A DNA stretch of 64,000 bases from Celeribacter sp. HF31 (GCF_011806455.1 NZ_JAATOT010000003.1:477661-541660), one strand, 5' to 3'; positions 36,948-47,393 are shown, numbered from the stretch's first letter. The notes: generated from the sequence alone by a model not told the origin. Numbers and translations are program-made.

Positions 36948-38228
36948 ATGAAAACAAGATCAACAGATGTCGCCGGGCTCGCTGCCCGCCGGGCCGCTCT
37001 GGCCCTTCTGGATGCCGTGCTCGTCGAGAAGCGGCTCCTCTCCGAGGTGCTGTTGCAGCGCACCAAAGATCTCACGCCCGAAGATCGCGCCCGTGCGCAG
37101 CGTCTGGTGACCGAGTCGCTGCGGGTTACGGATCGCTGCGACCGCATGCTTGGGCCGCATCTCTCAAAACGCCCCGCGCCGCATGTGATGAACGCGCTGC
37201 GCCTCGGGGTGTTCGAAATTTGCGCGATGCATGAAGCCGCGCATGGCGTGGTGAACGCCTATGTGACGCTGATGCAGGAGCGCCCGAAGTCGAGCCATTT
37301 CAAAGGGCTGGTCAATGCGGTCCTGCGCAAGCTCGACGGCGAGAAGTCGAAGTGGGACACTCTGCCCGCGCCGATGCTGCCGAAATGGCTGCGCAAGCCA
37401 CTGGTGGCGGATTTCGGCAAACCTGCCGTCAGCGCGATGGAGGCAGCGCAGGCCAAGGGCGCACCGCTCGATCTGACGGTGAAAAGCGATGCCGCAGGAT
37501 GGGCTGAAAAGCTTGGCGGTGAGGTTCTTCCGACCGGTTCCGTGCGGTTGGATGGTTCCGTGCAGGTTACGAAACTCGATGGTTTCAAAGAGGGTGAGTG
37601 GTGGGTGCAGGACGCTGCCGCCGGCCTGCCCGCCCGCATTCTGGCGCCGGAAAACGGTGCCCGCGTGCTCGACATGTGCGCCGCGCCCGGCGGCAAAACG
37701 ATGCAGCTCGCGGCCATGGGCGCCGAGGTCACCGCGCTCGATATTTCCGAATCGCGCATGGCCCGCGTGCAGGAAAACCTGTCCCGCTGCAGTCTCGCGG
37801 CGGAAATCTGCGTTGGCGATGCGTTGGAATATGAGGGTGGGCCGTTCGATGCGATCCTGCTCGACGCGCCCTGTACAGCGACAGGGACGATCCGGCGGCA
37901 CCCCGACTTGCCGCATGTGAAAGACGGGTCGGATTTTCCGGGTCTGTTCGAGTTGCAGGAACATCTGATCGACCGGGCTTTGGGCATGCTCAAACCGGGC
38001 GGAAAACTGGTCTATTGCACCTGTTCGCTCTTGATCGACGAGGGCGAGGAGCAGGTGCGTGACGCGATGGCACGGCACCCTGATCTGCGTGTCGATTTGG
38101 ACGCGCTGAACATTCCTGGCATTGAGACCGACTGGATCGGAGAGGAAGGTCTGCGCACACGTCCCGACTATTGGGCAGAACGTGGCGGGATGGATGGTTT
38201 CTTTATCACGGTCCTGCGACGGGGATAA
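36948..38228 (+). CDS. rsmB: 16S rRNA m5C967-type methyltransferase RsmB
   Basis: A 426-aa RNA methyltransferase. N-terminal NusB-like RNA-binding domain (about 1-140; AARRAALALLDAVLVEKR, LRLGVFEICAMHEAAHGVVNAYV), then the SAM-binding Rossmann domain (VLDMCAAPGGKTMQLAAMG). The two family cysteines are in LLDAPCTATGTIRRHPD and YCTCSLL. It makes m5C at position 967 of 16S rRNA, by family. A possible operon with the heparinase-like gene and purH downstream. Confidence 0.93.
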   Translation: MKTRSTDVAGLAARRAALALLDAVLVEKRLLSEVLLQRTKDLTPEDRARAQRLVTESLRVTDRCDRMLGPHLSKRPAPHVMNALRLGVFEICAMHEAAHGVVNAYVTLMQERPKSSHFKGLVNAVLRKLDGEKSKWDTLPAPMLPKWLRKPLVADFGKPAVSAMEAAQAKGAPLDLTVKSDAAGWAEKLGGEVLPTGSVRLDGSVQVTKLDGFKEGEWWVQDAAAGLPARILAPENGARVLDMCAAPGGKTMQLAAMGAEVTALDISESRMARVQENLSRCSLAAEICVGDALEYEGGPFDAILLDAPCTATGTIRRHPDLPHVKDGSDFPGLFELQEHLIDRALGMLKPGGKLVYCTCSLLIDEGEEQVRDAMARHPDLRVDLDALNIPGIETDWIGEEGLRTRPDYWAERGGMDGFFITVLRRG

Positions 38229-38317
38229 CGGATCGGCATTTCCCGATGACATCCGGGGGCGCGCCCGCTATCTTCGGCGCAATTGAGAATGACTTAACAG
38301 GGTGGGGCAGGCCCGAA

Positions 38318-40063
38318 ATGTCGCAAAGCGAGGATTGGCGCGCGAAGAACGTCCGCCGCATGAACAAGTATCATGCGTGGCGCGCCGCGCGTGCGACGCC
38401 CGCTTTGGGATTCGTGTCACAGCCTGAACCCAAATCCATCGGGTCTTTCGCGCGGGGCCGCCAGTTGATCGGTGGAAATTTCCTGTTTGCCGGTTACCTC
38501 GTTGAGGCGCCGAATGCATCGATCTGGGACATCGAGGCCCCCGCGCCGGGTTTTGTCGAGGAAATTCATGGCTTTGCCTGGCTCGACGATTTGGCCGCCG
38601 TGGGCGATTACAACGCACGCCACCGGGCGCAGGATTGGATCAAGGATTGGGTTGAACGGTTTTCAGGTGGCAAAGGGCCGGGCTGGACACCGGATTTGAC
38701 CGGGCGTCGGCTCATTCGCTGGATTCACCACGCGCTGTTTTTCCTCTCCGGGCAAGAGGCGGACGTCTCGAACGCCTTTTACAAAACGCTTGGCCAACAG
38801 ACGATTTTCCTCTCGCGCCGCTGGCGCACGGCCAGTCCGGGATTGTCCCGGTTCGAGGCGCTGACGGGGCTTATTTACGCCGGTCTGTCTCTGGTCGGGA
38901 TGGAGGAACACGTCGCCCCCGCTGTCAAAGCGCTGGCGCAGGAATGCGAGGCGGAGATTGACGCAGAAGGCGGCTTGCCGACCCGCAACCCGGAAGAGTT
39001 GTTGGAGGTCTTCACGCTGTTGACCTGGGCTGCGGCGGCCCTGTCGGAAGCGGGAAAGATCGCCGAAGAATCACATCTCGCCGCGATTGAGCGGATCGCG
39101 CCAACTCTGCGCGCGCTGCGCCATTCAGACGGCGGGCTGGCGCGGTTTCATGGCGGCGGGCGTGGGATCGAGGGGCGTCTCGATCATGCCTTGGCCAGTT
39201 CCGGCAACAAAGTGCCACCGGGGCAGGGGCTTCACATGGGGTTCCTGCGGCTGGCGGCGGGGCGGACCTCGATCATCATCGACGCCGCCACTCCCCCCAA
39301 ATTGGAAGCCTCCTTCAATGCGCATGCCTCGACTTTGGCGTTCGAGCTGACCTCCGGGCGCAGGCCTTTGATCGTGAATTGCGGGGCAGGCAGCAGTTTC
39401 GGCCCGGATTGGCGCCGTGCCGGCCGGGCCACGCCCTCGCATTCCACGCTTGGGATCGAAGGGTTTTCGTCCTCACGTCTGGGCGCGAAACGGATGATCG
39501 GCGGGCATCTGCGTGAATTCCTGGCCGATATTCCGACCGAGGTGCGGCTCGAGCTGCGCAGCAATGACGATGGTGGCGGTTTCGTTGCGGGTCATGATGG
39601 CTATGTCAAAACCCATGGGCTCACGCATATTCGCCAGATTGAACTGTCGAAAGACGGTCGTGGCATTGCGGGCGAGGACACTTTGGCGACGATCACTGGC
39701 GAGGACGAGCGGCAATTCGACCGGATGATGGACAGGCTCAAACTGCAAGGCATCCCGTTTCAGGTCCGTTTTCACCTCCACCCGGATGCGGATGCGGAAC
39801 TCGATATGGGCGGTGCGGCAGTCTCTCTGGCGCTCAAATCTGGTGAGATTTGGGTGTTCCGCCATGACGGTCGCGCAAAATTGAGCCTTGAGAGGTCGGT
39901 TTATCTCGAAAAAAACCGATTAAAGCCGCGTGCGAGCAAACAAGTGGTTCTATCTGCGGCGGCAATGGATTATGCGACGCGTGTCCGTTGGACATTGGCC
40001 AAGGCGCAGGAGACGCCGACGACGCTCCGCGACCTTGAAATGGACGACGAGACCCTAAGCTGA
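38318..40063 (+). CDS. Heparinase II/III family protein
   Basis: A 581-aa protein of the heparinase II/III family: an alpha/alpha-toroid N-terminal half (IHGFAWLDDLAAVGDYNARHRAQDWI, RRLIRWIHHALFFLSGQ) and a beta-sandwich C-terminal half (RPLIVNCGAGSSFG, HSTLGIEGFSSSRL). Such genes regularly sit between rsmB and purH in Rhodobacterales. Lyase activity on a polysaccharide is possible but the substrate is unknown. No signal peptide is seen, so a cytoplasmic role is likely. The start at MSQSEDWRAKN is a choice among several in-frame ATGs and the ribosome site is weak. Confidence 0.85.
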   Translation: MSQSEDWRAKNVRRMNKYHAWRAARATPALGFVSQPEPKSIGSFARGRQLIGGNFLFAGYLVEAPNASIWDIEAPAPGFVEEIHGFAWLDDLAAVGDYNARHRAQDWIKDWVERFSGGKGPGWTPDLTGRRLIRWIHHALFFLSGQEADVSNAFYKTLGQQTIFLSRRWRTASPGLSRFEALTGLIYAGLSLVGMEEHVAPAVKALAQECEAEIDAEGGLPTRNPEELLEVFTLLTWAAAALSEAGKIAEESHLAAIERIAPTLRALRHSDGGLARFHGGGRGIEGRLDHALASSGNKVPPGQGLHMGFLRLAAGRTSIIIDAATPPKLEASFNAHASTLAFELTSGRRPLIVNCGAGSSFGPDWRRAGRATPSHSTLGIEGFSSSRLGAKRMIGGHLREFLADIPTEVRLELRSNDDGGGFVAGHDGYVKTHGLTHIRQIELSKDGRGIAGEDTLATITGEDERQFDRMMDRLKLQGIPFQVRFHLHPDADAELDMGGAAVSLALKSGEIWVFRHDGRAKLSLERSVYLEKNRLKPRASKQVVLSAAAMDYATRVRWTLAKAQETPTTLRDLEMDDETLS

Positions 40064-40090
40064 TCTGCTCTTGTTCTGGGGACTGCCAAA

Positions 40091-41680
40091 ATGACCGACC
40101 TTTATCCCGTGAAGCGCGCGCTTCTTTCCGTATCCGACAAAACCGGCCTTGTTGATCTGGGCAAGGCGCTGTCTGCCAAGGGGGTTGAGCTGCTCTCCAC
40201 CGGCGGGTCGGCGAAGACGCTGCGCGAGGCAGGGCTTGAGGTCAAAGACGTCTCCGAGGTCACCGGCTTCCCGGAAATGATGGACGGTCGTGTGAAGACC
40301 CTGCACCCGCGTGTGCACGGCGGTCTTCTGGCGCTGCGCGACAATGCCGAGCATGTGTCCGCGATGGACGAGCACGGCATCGGTGGCATCGACCTTTTGA
40401 TCGTGAACCTCTATCCGTTCGAGGCCGCTTTGGCCCGTGGTGCAGAGTATGACGAGATGATCGAGAACATCGACATCGGTGGCCCGGCCATGATCCGTGC
40501 GGCGGCGAAGAACCATGGGTTCGTGACCACCGTTGTGGACGTCGAAGATTACGACGCGCTGATCGCCGAGCTTGACGCCAACGACGGCCAGACCTCCTAT
40601 GCGTTCCGCCAGAAAATGGCTCAGATCGCCTATGCCCGCACCGGCGCCTATGACGCCGCCGTGTCGAACTGGATGGCCTCCGCGATTGGCGAAGAGGCCC
40701 CGCGTCGCCGTGTGGTTGCAGGTCAAATCAAACAGACGCTGCGTTATGGCGAAAACCCGCACCAGTCTGCGGCCTTCTATGTCGATGGCTCCGAGCGTCC
40801 GGGTGTGGCGACTGCTGTGCAGCATCAGGGCAAGGAACTGTCCTACAACAACATCAACGACACCGATGCGGCGTTTGAGCTTGTCGCCGAGTTTGATCCG
40901 GCGGAGACGCCCGCTGTGGCGATCATCAAACATGCCAACCCCTGTGGTGTGGCCAAGGGGTCGACCCTGTTGGAGGCCTATAACAACGCCTTTGACTGTG
41001 ACCGAACCTCTGCGTTCGGGGGCATTGTCGCACTGAACCAGGTGCTCGATGCGGAAACCGCGAAAGCCATCGTCGAGATTTTCACCGAGGTCGTCATCGC
41101 GCCGGGTGCCACCGACGATGCGAAAGAGATTTTCGCCGCGAAAAAGAACCTGCGCCTTCTGACCACCGAAGGTCTGCCGAATGTCATGGCGAAACCGAAC
41201 ACGATCCGTCAGGTCGCGGGCGGGTATCTGTTCCAGGACAAAGATGCAGGTTTCGTTGGCATGGATGACCTGAAGGTCGTGACCGAGAAAGCGCCGACGC
41301 CTGAGCAGATGAAAGACCTGTTGTTCGCGTGGAAAGTCGCGAAACACGTCAAGTCGAACGCCATTGTTTACGTCAAAGACCAAGCCACGGTTGGCGTGGG
41401 CGCCGGTCAGATGTCGCGTCTCGATTCCGCGTTGATCGCCGCGAAGAAAGCCGAACGTATGGCCGAAGCCATGGGCCTGCCGGAGCCGCTGACCAAAGGC
41501 TCTGCTGTGGCCTCGGACGCCTTCTTCCCCTTTGCCGACGGTCTTCTGGAAGCCGCCGCTGCTGGGGCGTCTTGTGTGATCCAACCGGGTGGGTCGATGC
41601 GTGACCAAGAGGTCATCGATGCCGCCAACGAGGCCGGTCTCGCCATGGTTCTCACCGGCATGCGCCACTTCCGTCACTAA
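40091..41680 (+). CDS. purH: Bifunctional AICAR transformylase / IMP cyclohydrolase
   Basis: A 529-aa enzyme for the last two steps of purine synthesis. The N-terminal IMP cyclohydrolase domain (about 1-200) has [29 protein letters not shown] and [12 protein letters not shown]; the C-terminal transformylase domain has [30 protein letters not shown], the KHANPCGVA catalytic motif and [15 protein letters not shown]. Length is standard. lspA follows after 9 bases, so they are probably one transcript. Confidence 0.98.
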   Translation: MTDLYPVKRALLSVSDKTGLVDLGKALSAKGVELLSTGGSAKTLREAGLEVKDVSEVTGFPEMMDGRVKTLHPRVHGGLLALRDNAEHVSAMDEHGIGGIDLLIVNLYPFEAALARGAEYDEMIENIDIGGPAMIRAAAKNHGFVTTVVDVEDYDALIAELDANDGQTSYAFRQKMAQIAYARTGAYDAAVSNWMASAIGEEAPRRRVVAGQIKQTLRYGENPHQSAAFYVDGSERPGVATAVQHQGKELSYNNINDTDAAFELVAEFDPAETPAVAIIKHANPCGVAKGSTLLEAYNNAFDCDRTSAFGGIVALNQVLDAETAKAIVEIFTEVVIAPGATDDAKEIFAAKKNLRLLTTEGLPNVMAKPNTIRQVAGGYLFQDKDAGFVGMDDLKVVTEKAPTPEQMKDLLFAWKVAKHVKSNAIVYVKDQATVGVGAGQMSRLDSALIAAKKAERMAEAMGLPEPLTKGSAVASDAFFPFADGLLEAAAAGASCVIQPGGSMRDQEVIDAANEAGLAMVLTGMRHFRH

Positions 41681-41689
41681 GGGCACATC

Positions 41690-42163
41690 ATGCGGATCAC
41701 GGCTCTGACAGCGCTGATCACCTTTGTGATCGACCAGCTCTCGAAATGGGCCGTGGTCCAAGTCCTGAATCTCAAAGAGGTGGGGCAGATCGACGTTCTG
41801 CCCCCCTATCTCGTGTTTCACATGGCGTGGAACCGGGGCGCCAATTTCGGGCTTTTGTCCGGCCACGGAGATCTGTTGCGCTGGGGCTGGGTGGCGCTGG
41901 CGGTGGTGATTTCGATCTGGGTCATGCTCTGGGTGCGTCGCGAACAGTTTTCCGCGCTGGGCCAAATCAGCGCGGGGCTTTTGATCGGCGGCGCGCTGGG
42001 CAATGCCATCGACCGGATCGTCTACGGGGCAGTGGCGGATTTTCTCAACATGTCCTGTTGCGGCTTTTCCAACCCCTATTCCTTCAATGTCGCCGACATC
42101 ACGATTTTTGCGGGCGCTTTTGGTCTCATCCTTTTCACGGGTGACAAGAAAAACCGGACGTGA
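41690..42163 (+). CDS. lspA: Lipoprotein signal peptidase (signal peptidase II)
   Basis: A 157-aa inner-membrane aspartyl protease that removes signal peptides from prolipoproteins. Four hydrophobic segments; the two catalytic aspartates are in GNAIDRIVYGAVADFLN (D108) and FNVADI (D136). The WNRGANFGLL motif is also conserved. It is directly upstream of a lipoprotein gene (DUF3035) and of M16 peptidases, an envelope-biogenesis cluster. Confidence 0.95.
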   Translation: MRITALTALITFVIDQLSKWAVVQVLNLKEVGQIDVLPPYLVFHMAWNRGANFGLLSGHGDLLRWGWVALAVVISIWVMLWVRREQFSALGQISAGLLIGGALGNAIDRIVYGAVADFLNMSCCGFSNPYSFNVADITIFAGAFGLILFTGDKKNRT

Positions 42164-42220
42164 CCTTGGTGTCAGTCTGGTTTAAACAGGCTCAGACGCG
42201 ATTTGCGGAGGAAGGTTTTC

Positions 42221-42685
42221 ATGGTCTCGAATGTGTTCAAAACGGCGCTGTGCCTTGTGGCTTTGACTGCGCTTGTGGCCTGTGGTCAGAACAAAGAACG
42301 CGTTCCGAACCGGATCAAAACCGGCCCGGATGAGTTTTCGATCCTGCCCACGAAACCTCTGCAAGCCCCGGAAAACTATAGCGCGCTGCCTACTCCGACG
42401 CCGGGCGGAACGAACCGCACCGATCCGACGCCCAAGGCCGATGCGATCGTTGCATTGGGCGGACGTGTGCCGACGGGCGGTGTCGATGGCGGCATCGTGT
42501 CCTATGCCTCGCGCTACGGAGTTGACCCCGAAATCCGCGCGGAGCTTTATGAGGCGGACGAAGGTCGTCGCAAAGGTCGTGGCAGCTATGAGCGCGCCTA
42601 CAAACGCCTTGCCCTCGACCCCTATGCCGAATGGGAACGCCTGCGCGCCCTCGGCATTGATGTGCCGACAGCCCCCGAACAATAA
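42221..42685 (+). CDS. DUF3035 (BamF-like) lipoprotein
   Basis: A 154-aa lipoprotein: start MVSNVFKTALCLVALTALVAC with lipobox LVAC and a strong GGAGGAAGG before the ATG. The DUF3035 part (PNRIKTGPDEFSILPTKPLQAPENYSALPTPTPGG in outline) is conserved in alphaproteobacteria; a Caulobacter member was described as BamF of the outer-membrane beta-barrel assembly machine, and that role is inferred here. A TTG 18 bases upstream is a less likely start. Confidence 0.85.
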   Translation: MVSNVFKTALCLVALTALVACGQNKERVPNRIKTGPDEFSILPTKPLQAPENYSALPTPTPGGTNRTDPTPKADAIVALGGRVPTGGVDGGIVSYASRYGVDPEIRAELYEADEGRRKGRGSYERAYKRLALDPYAEWERLRALGIDVPTAPEQ

Positions 42686-42785
42686 GCGGATCGCGGCGCT
42701 TCACGTCCGCGTCAACCCGGTTGTGCTGGCCCCGGCTTTTGCGCACACTCGCGGCGTAATTGATCAGACGCACAAAGGTGCTTTC

Positions 42786-44129
42786 ATGAAATATGGTTTG
42801 GCGGCTCTTGTGGCGCTCGCTTTCCCCGTAATCTCCCCGGCTCATGCGGCCGAAGTGAGCCATTATACCCTGGACAATGGCATGGAGGTCGTCGTGTTGG
42901 AGGACCACCGCGCCCCCGTGGTGGCTCATACCGTGTGGTATAAAATCGGCGCGGCGGACGAGCCCGCGGGCAAAAGCGGCATCGCGCATTTTCTCGAACA
43001 TCTGATGTTCAAGGGCACGGACGATCTCTCCTCTGGCGAGCTATCGGAAACCGTGACCCGCAATGGCGGATCGGATAATGCTTTCACCTCTTGGGACTAT
43101 ACCGCCTATTATCAACGGATTGCGGCGGATCGCCTGCCTTTGATGATGGAGATGGAAGCGGATCGGATGCGTGATCTGCAAATGACCGAGGACGACGTGA
43201 AAACCGAACGTCAGGTCATCCTGGAAGAGCGCAACCAGCGGATCGACAATGATCCCGGCGCGCTGTTCCGCGAACAGACCCGCGCGGCGCAATATCTCAA
43301 CCACCCTTATGGCATTCCGATCATCGGCTGGCGTCAGGAGATGGAACAGCTCTCGCGCGACGATGCGTTCAATTTCTACCACCGCTATTACGCGCCGAAT
43401 AATGCGATTCTCGTGGTCGCGGGCGATGTCGATCCCGAAGAGGTCCTGGGTCTCGCCAAGACCTATTACGGCCCCGTCTCGCCCTCTCCCGATCTCGCGC
43501 CCCGCTTGCGTCCGCAGGAGCCGCCGCAACTGGCGGAGCGGCGCATGACCATGAGCGATCCGCGCGTGGCGCAACCCTCGATCAGCCGCACCTATCTGGC
43601 CCCGGAACGCGATCCGGGCGATCAGGAAAAAGCGGCGGCGCTGCAAATTCTGGCCGAGCTTTTGGGCGGCAATTCCACGACCTCCTATCTGGCGCGCAAC
43701 CTGACCTTTACCGATCCGAAGGCGATCTATGTCGGCGCCTATTATGACGGCACCTCGATTGATGACGCCACTTTTGGTTTGATCATGGTGCCAAGCCCGG
43801 ATGTGTCGATGGAAGATGCCGAAGCGGCACTTGATGCGACATTGGCGCAATTCCTCAAGGACGGAGTCGACCTCGAGGAATTCGAACGGTTGAAAACCCA
43901 ACTGCGCGCCAGCCGGATTTATGCCGAAGACAATATCGAAGGTCTCGCCCGTCAATACGGTCAGGAACTGGCCATTGGCCTGTCGCTCGATGACATCGAA
44001 TCCTGGCCGGATGTTTTGCAGGAGGTGACGCCCGACGATGTCATGGCCGCCGCCCACGAAGTGTTCGACCGCCGCCACGCCGTCACCGGCTGGCTCATGC
44101 CCACGACCTCTGAAGGAGCCGAAGGATGA
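42786..44129 (+). CDS. M16-family zinc peptidase, active subunit
   Basis: A 447-aa secreted peptidase with a signal peptide (VISPAHA-AE, about residue 21). The inverted zinc motif HFLEH is at residues 68-72, with the distal Glu region typical of pitrilysin-type proteases further on (EMEADRM). The protein is related to the mitochondrial processing peptidase beta subunit and to YhjJ/PqqL-type periplasmic proteins. It overlaps the next M16 gene by 4 bases (ATGA). Substrate unknown; degradation of envelope peptides is likely. Confidence 0.92.
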   Translation: MKYGLAALVALAFPVISPAHAAEVSHYTLDNGMEVVVLEDHRAPVVAHTVWYKIGAADEPAGKSGIAHFLEHLMFKGTDDLSSGELSETVTRNGGSDNAFTSWDYTAYYQRIAADRLPLMMEMEADRMRDLQMTEDDVKTERQVILEERNQRIDNDPGALFREQTRAAQYLNHPYGIPIIGWRQEMEQLSRDDAFNFYHRYYAPNNAILVVAGDVDPEEVLGLAKTYYGPVSPSPDLAPRLRPQEPPQLAERRMTMSDPRVAQPSISRTYLAPERDPGDQEKAAALQILAELLGGNSTTSYLARNLTFTDPKAIYVGAYYDGTSIDDATFGLIMVPSPDVSMEDAEAALDATLAQFLKDGVDLEEFERLKTQLRASRIYAEDNIEGLARQYGQELAIGLSLDDIESWPDVLQEVTPDDVMAAAHEVFDRRHAVTGWLMPTTSEGAEG

Positions 44130-45433
44130 AACATCTTCTGAGTGCAATCATCGCGGTGCTTTGGCTGAGCCTGCCCGCGCAGGCCGCCGTCGAGGTGCAG
44201 ACCGTGGAAACGCCGGGCGGCATCAACGCCTGGCTGGTCGAAGAGCATTCCATTCCCTTCACCGCGCTGGAGATTCGCTTTCGCGGCGGTACGGCTCTGG
44301 ATCGTCCGGGCAAACGCGGCGAGACGAATTTGATGATGGCGACGCTCGAAGAGGGCGCGGGGGAGCTTGATGCCCAAGGCTTTGCCGAGGCGCGTGACGC
44401 GCTGGCCGCAAGTTTCAAATTCGACGCCTATATGGATTCGGTGACCATCTCGGCCCGCTTTCTGACCGAGAACCGCGAGGAGGCCATGGCGCTGTTGCGC
44501 AGTGCCTTGATGGAGCCGCGCTTCGATCAGGAGGCCGTGGATCGTGTGCGTGGTCAGGTCCAGTCCATTCTGCGCAGTTCAGAGACCGATCCGGGCGATA
44601 TCGCCTCGAAAATGTTCTACAAACAGGCCTTTGGCGATCACCCCTATGGCAGCGACGACAACGGCACGGCCGAGAGTGTGGCCGGTCTGACCCGTGACGA
44701 TATGTTCTTGGCCAAGGACCGCGTGATGACCCGCGACCGCCTTTATGTCGGCGCCGTCGGGGATATTTCCGCCGAGGAGCTTGCGACGCTTTTGGACGAT
44801 CTCTTGGGTGATTTGCCGGAGAGCGGTCCGGAGCTGCCGGAACGTGTCGAGCCTGCGCTGTCGGGTGGCGTCACAGTCGTGCCTTTTGATACGCCGCAAT
44901 CGGTGGTGATGTTCGGACAAAAGGGCATCACGCGCGATGACCCGGATTTCATCCCGGCCTATATCGCCAATGAAGTGTTGGGCGGCCACGGCGAATCGCG
45001 GCTCATGGATGAGGTGCGCGAAAAGCGTGGCCTGACCTATGGCATTGGCTCGTATCTCGTGCCTTTCGATCACTCCGAATTGGTCATGGGGCAGTTTTCG
45101 TCTGGTAACGCCGTGGTGGCCGAGGCGATTGATGTGGTCAAAGACGAATGGGCGAAATTTGCTGAAACGGGTCTGACCGCCGGGGAATTGGAGATGGTGA
45201 AAACCTATCTGACCGGAGCCTATGCATTGCGGTTTGACGGCAACGGTCCGATTGCGCGCATTCTCGTTGGCATGCAGATGGACGGGCTGTCGCCGGATTA
45301 CATCACCACGCGCAATGACCAAATCGAAGCGGTGACGCTCGATCAGATCAACGCAGTGATCCAGCGGCTTTATGACCCGGAAAACCTTTCCTTTGTGGTG
45401 GTCGGTAGCCCCGAAGGCCTGGTGACGAACTGA
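44126..45433 (+). CDS. M16-family peptidase homologue, inactive partner
   Basis: A 435-aa secreted M16-fold protein (signal peptide ending PAQA-AV). The zinc motif is missing: where the first gene has HFLEH this one has NLMMATLEEG. The C-terminal M16 half (RGLTYGIGSYLVPF, the R-Y pair region) is conserved. Such gene pairs make a heterodimer with one active and one structural subunit, as in the mitochondrial processing peptidase; pairing with the overlapping upstream gene is strongly suggested by coupling. Confidence 0.92.
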   Translation: MKHLLSAIIAVLWLSLPAQAAVEVQTVETPGGINAWLVEEHSIPFTALEIRFRGGTALDRPGKRGETNLMMATLEEGAGELDAQGFAEARDALAASFKFDAYMDSVTISARFLTENREEAMALLRSALMEPRFDQEAVDRVRGQVQSILRSSETDPGDIASKMFYKQAFGDHPYGSDDNGTAESVAGLTRDDMFLAKDRVMTRDRLYVGAVGDISAEELATLLDDLLGDLPESGPELPERVEPALSGGVTVVPFDTPQSVVMFGQKGITRDDPDFIPAYIANEVLGGHGESRLMDEVREKRGLTYGIGSYLVPFDHSELVMGQFSSGNAVVAEAIDVVKDEWAKFAETGLTAGELEMVKTYLTGAYALRFDGNGPIARILVGMQMDGLSPDYITTRNDQIEAVTLDQINAVIQRLYDPENLSFVVVGSPEGLVTN

Positions 45434-45450
45434 GATCGCATCAGGAAAAT

Positions 45451-45482
45451 CCGCCCGATTTCGCCATGGTCGAATCGGGCGG
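45451..45482. terminator. Hairpin between the M16 pair and mutL
   Basis: CCGCCCGATT pairs with AATCGGGCGG (45451-45460 and 45473-45482), extended by TCG/CGA with one bulge. On the plus strand there is no T run; on the minus strand it is followed by ATTTTCC. Possibly a weak terminator or mRNA 3'-end stabiliser. Confidence 0.45.
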
Positions 45483-45503
45483 TGTCATGCTACGCCTAGT
45501 GGT

Positions 45504-47393
45504 ATGAATTCTCCGACACGCAACATAAGCCAAAAGCCCCCGCGCCCCGTCATTCGTCAGCTCGACGAGGGGGCGATCAACCGTATTGCGGCGGGCGAGG
45601 TGGTCGAACGGCCTGCCTCCGCCGTCAAGGAACTCGCCGAAAATGCCATCGACGCCGGGGCGCGCCGGATCGAAGTGGACTATGCGGATGGCGGCAAGAC
45701 GCTCATTCGTGTCACCGATGACGGATGTGGGATGACGGCGGATGACTTGCCTCTCGCGCTGTCGCGCCATGCGACGTCGAAGATCGACGGCTCCGATTTG
45801 CTCGACATTCACACCTTTGGCTTTCGTGGTGAGGCACTGCCGTCGCTGGGCGCGGTCGGTCGGTTGAAAATCACCTCGCGCGCCGAGGGGGCCGAGGGCG
45901 TGACGCTTGCCGTGTCCGGCGGCAAGATGGAGCCGGTGAAACCCGCAGCACTCAGTCGCGGCACGGTCGTGGAGTTGCGCGATCTGTTTTATGCCACGCC
46001 TGCGCGCCTCAAATTCCTGCGCACCGACCGGGCGGAGGCACAGGCGATTTCCGATGTGGTCAAGCGTCTCGCCATGGCCGAGCCCTATGTTGGGTTTGTT
46101 CTGCGCGATGTGTCCGGCGGTGGCGAGGGACGCGTGACTTTCCGCGCCGATCCGCAATCGGGCGATATGTTCGACGCGCTGCATGGGCGGCTCGCCACGG
46201 TGTTGGGCAAGGAGTTCGCGGAAAACGCGCTGGCGATTGATGCTGAGCGCGAGGGGTTGACGCTCACCGGCTACGCGGCGCTGCCGACCTATTCGCGCGG
46301 CTCTGCCGTGGCGCAGTATCTGTTCGTCAACGGGCGACCTGTGCGGGACAAATTGCTCGTTGGTGCGCTGCGCGGGGCCTATTTCGATTTCCTGTCCCGC
46401 GACCGGCATCCGGCGGCGTGCCTGTTCATCGACTGCGATCCGCATCTGGTGGACGTCAACGTGCACCCGGCGAAATCCGAAGTGCGGTTCCGCGAGCCAG
46501 GCCTCGCGCGCGGGCTGATTGTTTCGGCCTTGCGCCATGCTTTGGCCGAAGCCGGGCATCGGGCCTCGACCACGGTCGCCAATGCCACGCTTGGCGCGAT
46601 GCGGCCCGAGGTCACCGAGCCGCGGGTGTATCAGATGGATCGCCCGTCACAGAGCTATTCTGCGCCCTATCATCCGTCGCAGGAGGCGGTGGAACAGAGC
46701 TACACTTGGCAAGCACCGGAACGTCCCGAGCCGATGACCACCCCGGGCTTTGCTGAAATGTCTGTACCGTCTGCGCGGATGGAAGAGGTCGAGGCGGCGC
46801 CTGTCACAGAGGCTTTGCCTTTGGGCGCAGCGCGGGCGCAGGTGCATGAGAATTACATCATCGCGCAGACCGAACGCGGCATTGTCATCGTTGATCAACA
46901 CGCGGCGCATGAGCGGTTGGTCTATGAAAAGCTCAAACATCAGATGGCCGAGCACGGGGTCAAGGCGCAGGCGCTTTTGATCCCGGAAATTGTCGAGCTG
47001 TCCGCCAACGATGCGCAGATGCTGTTGGAACTGGCGGAGGATCTGGCCAAGTTGGGTCTTGGCATCGAACCCTTTGGCGGCGGTGCCATTGCCGTGCGCG
47101 AAACGCCCGCGATTTTGGGCCGTGTCGACGCGAAGGCGATGATCGAGGACATTCTCGATGAGCTCTCCGATCTGGGCGACAGCTTCACGGTGCAGGCGAA
47201 GATCGAAGCGGTGCTGTCCCGGGTGGCCTGTCATGGCTCGATCCGCTCTGGCCGCCGGATGCACGCCGAAGAGATGAATGCGCTTCTGCGCGAGATGGAG
47301 GCGACGCCGCACTCCGGGCAATGCAACCACGGTCGGCCCACCTATGTGGAGCTGAAGCTTTCCGACATCGAACGGCTTTTCGGACGCACATGA
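45504..47393 (+). CDS. mutL: DNA mismatch repair protein MutL
   Basis: A 629-aa GHKL ATPase and endonuclease. N-terminal motifs: NRIAAGEVVERPASAVKELAENAIDAGA, DDGCGM and TSKIDGSDLLDIHTFGFRGEALPSLG. The C-terminal endonuclease metal-binding motif DQHA-x2-E-x4-E is complete (residues 464-475), plus ACHGSIRSG and QCNHGRPTYVEL. An intact endonuclease motif fits an organism that lacks MutH. Its stop overlaps the rmuC ATG by 4 bases (ATGA). Confidence 0.97.
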   Translation: MNSPTRNISQKPPRPVIRQLDEGAINRIAAGEVVERPASAVKELAENAIDAGARRIEVDYADGGKTLIRVTDDGCGMTADDLPLALSRHATSKIDGSDLLDIHTFGFRGEALPSLGAVGRLKITSRAEGAEGVTLAVSGGKMEPVKPAALSRGTVVELRDLFYATPARLKFLRTDRAEAQAISDVVKRLAMAEPYVGFVLRDVSGGGEGRVTFRADPQSGDMFDALHGRLATVLGKEFAENALAIDAEREGLTLTGYAALPTYSRGSAVAQYLFVNGRPVRDKLLVGALRGAYFDFLSRDRHPAACLFIDCDPHLVDVNVHPAKSEVRFREPGLARGLIVSALRHALAEAGHRASTTVANATLGAMRPEVTEPRVYQMDRPSQSYSAPYHPSQEAVEQSYTWQAPERPEPMTTPGFAEMSVPSARMEEVEAAPVTEALPLGAARAQVHENYIIAQTERGIVIVDQHAAHERLVYEKLKHQMAEHGVKAQALLIPEIVELSANDAQMLLELAEDLAKLGLGIEPFGGGAIAVRETPAILGRVDAKAMIEDILDELSDLGDSFTVQAKIEAVLSRVACHGSIRSGRRMHAEEMNALLREMEATPHSGQCNHGRPTYVELKLSDIERLFGRT

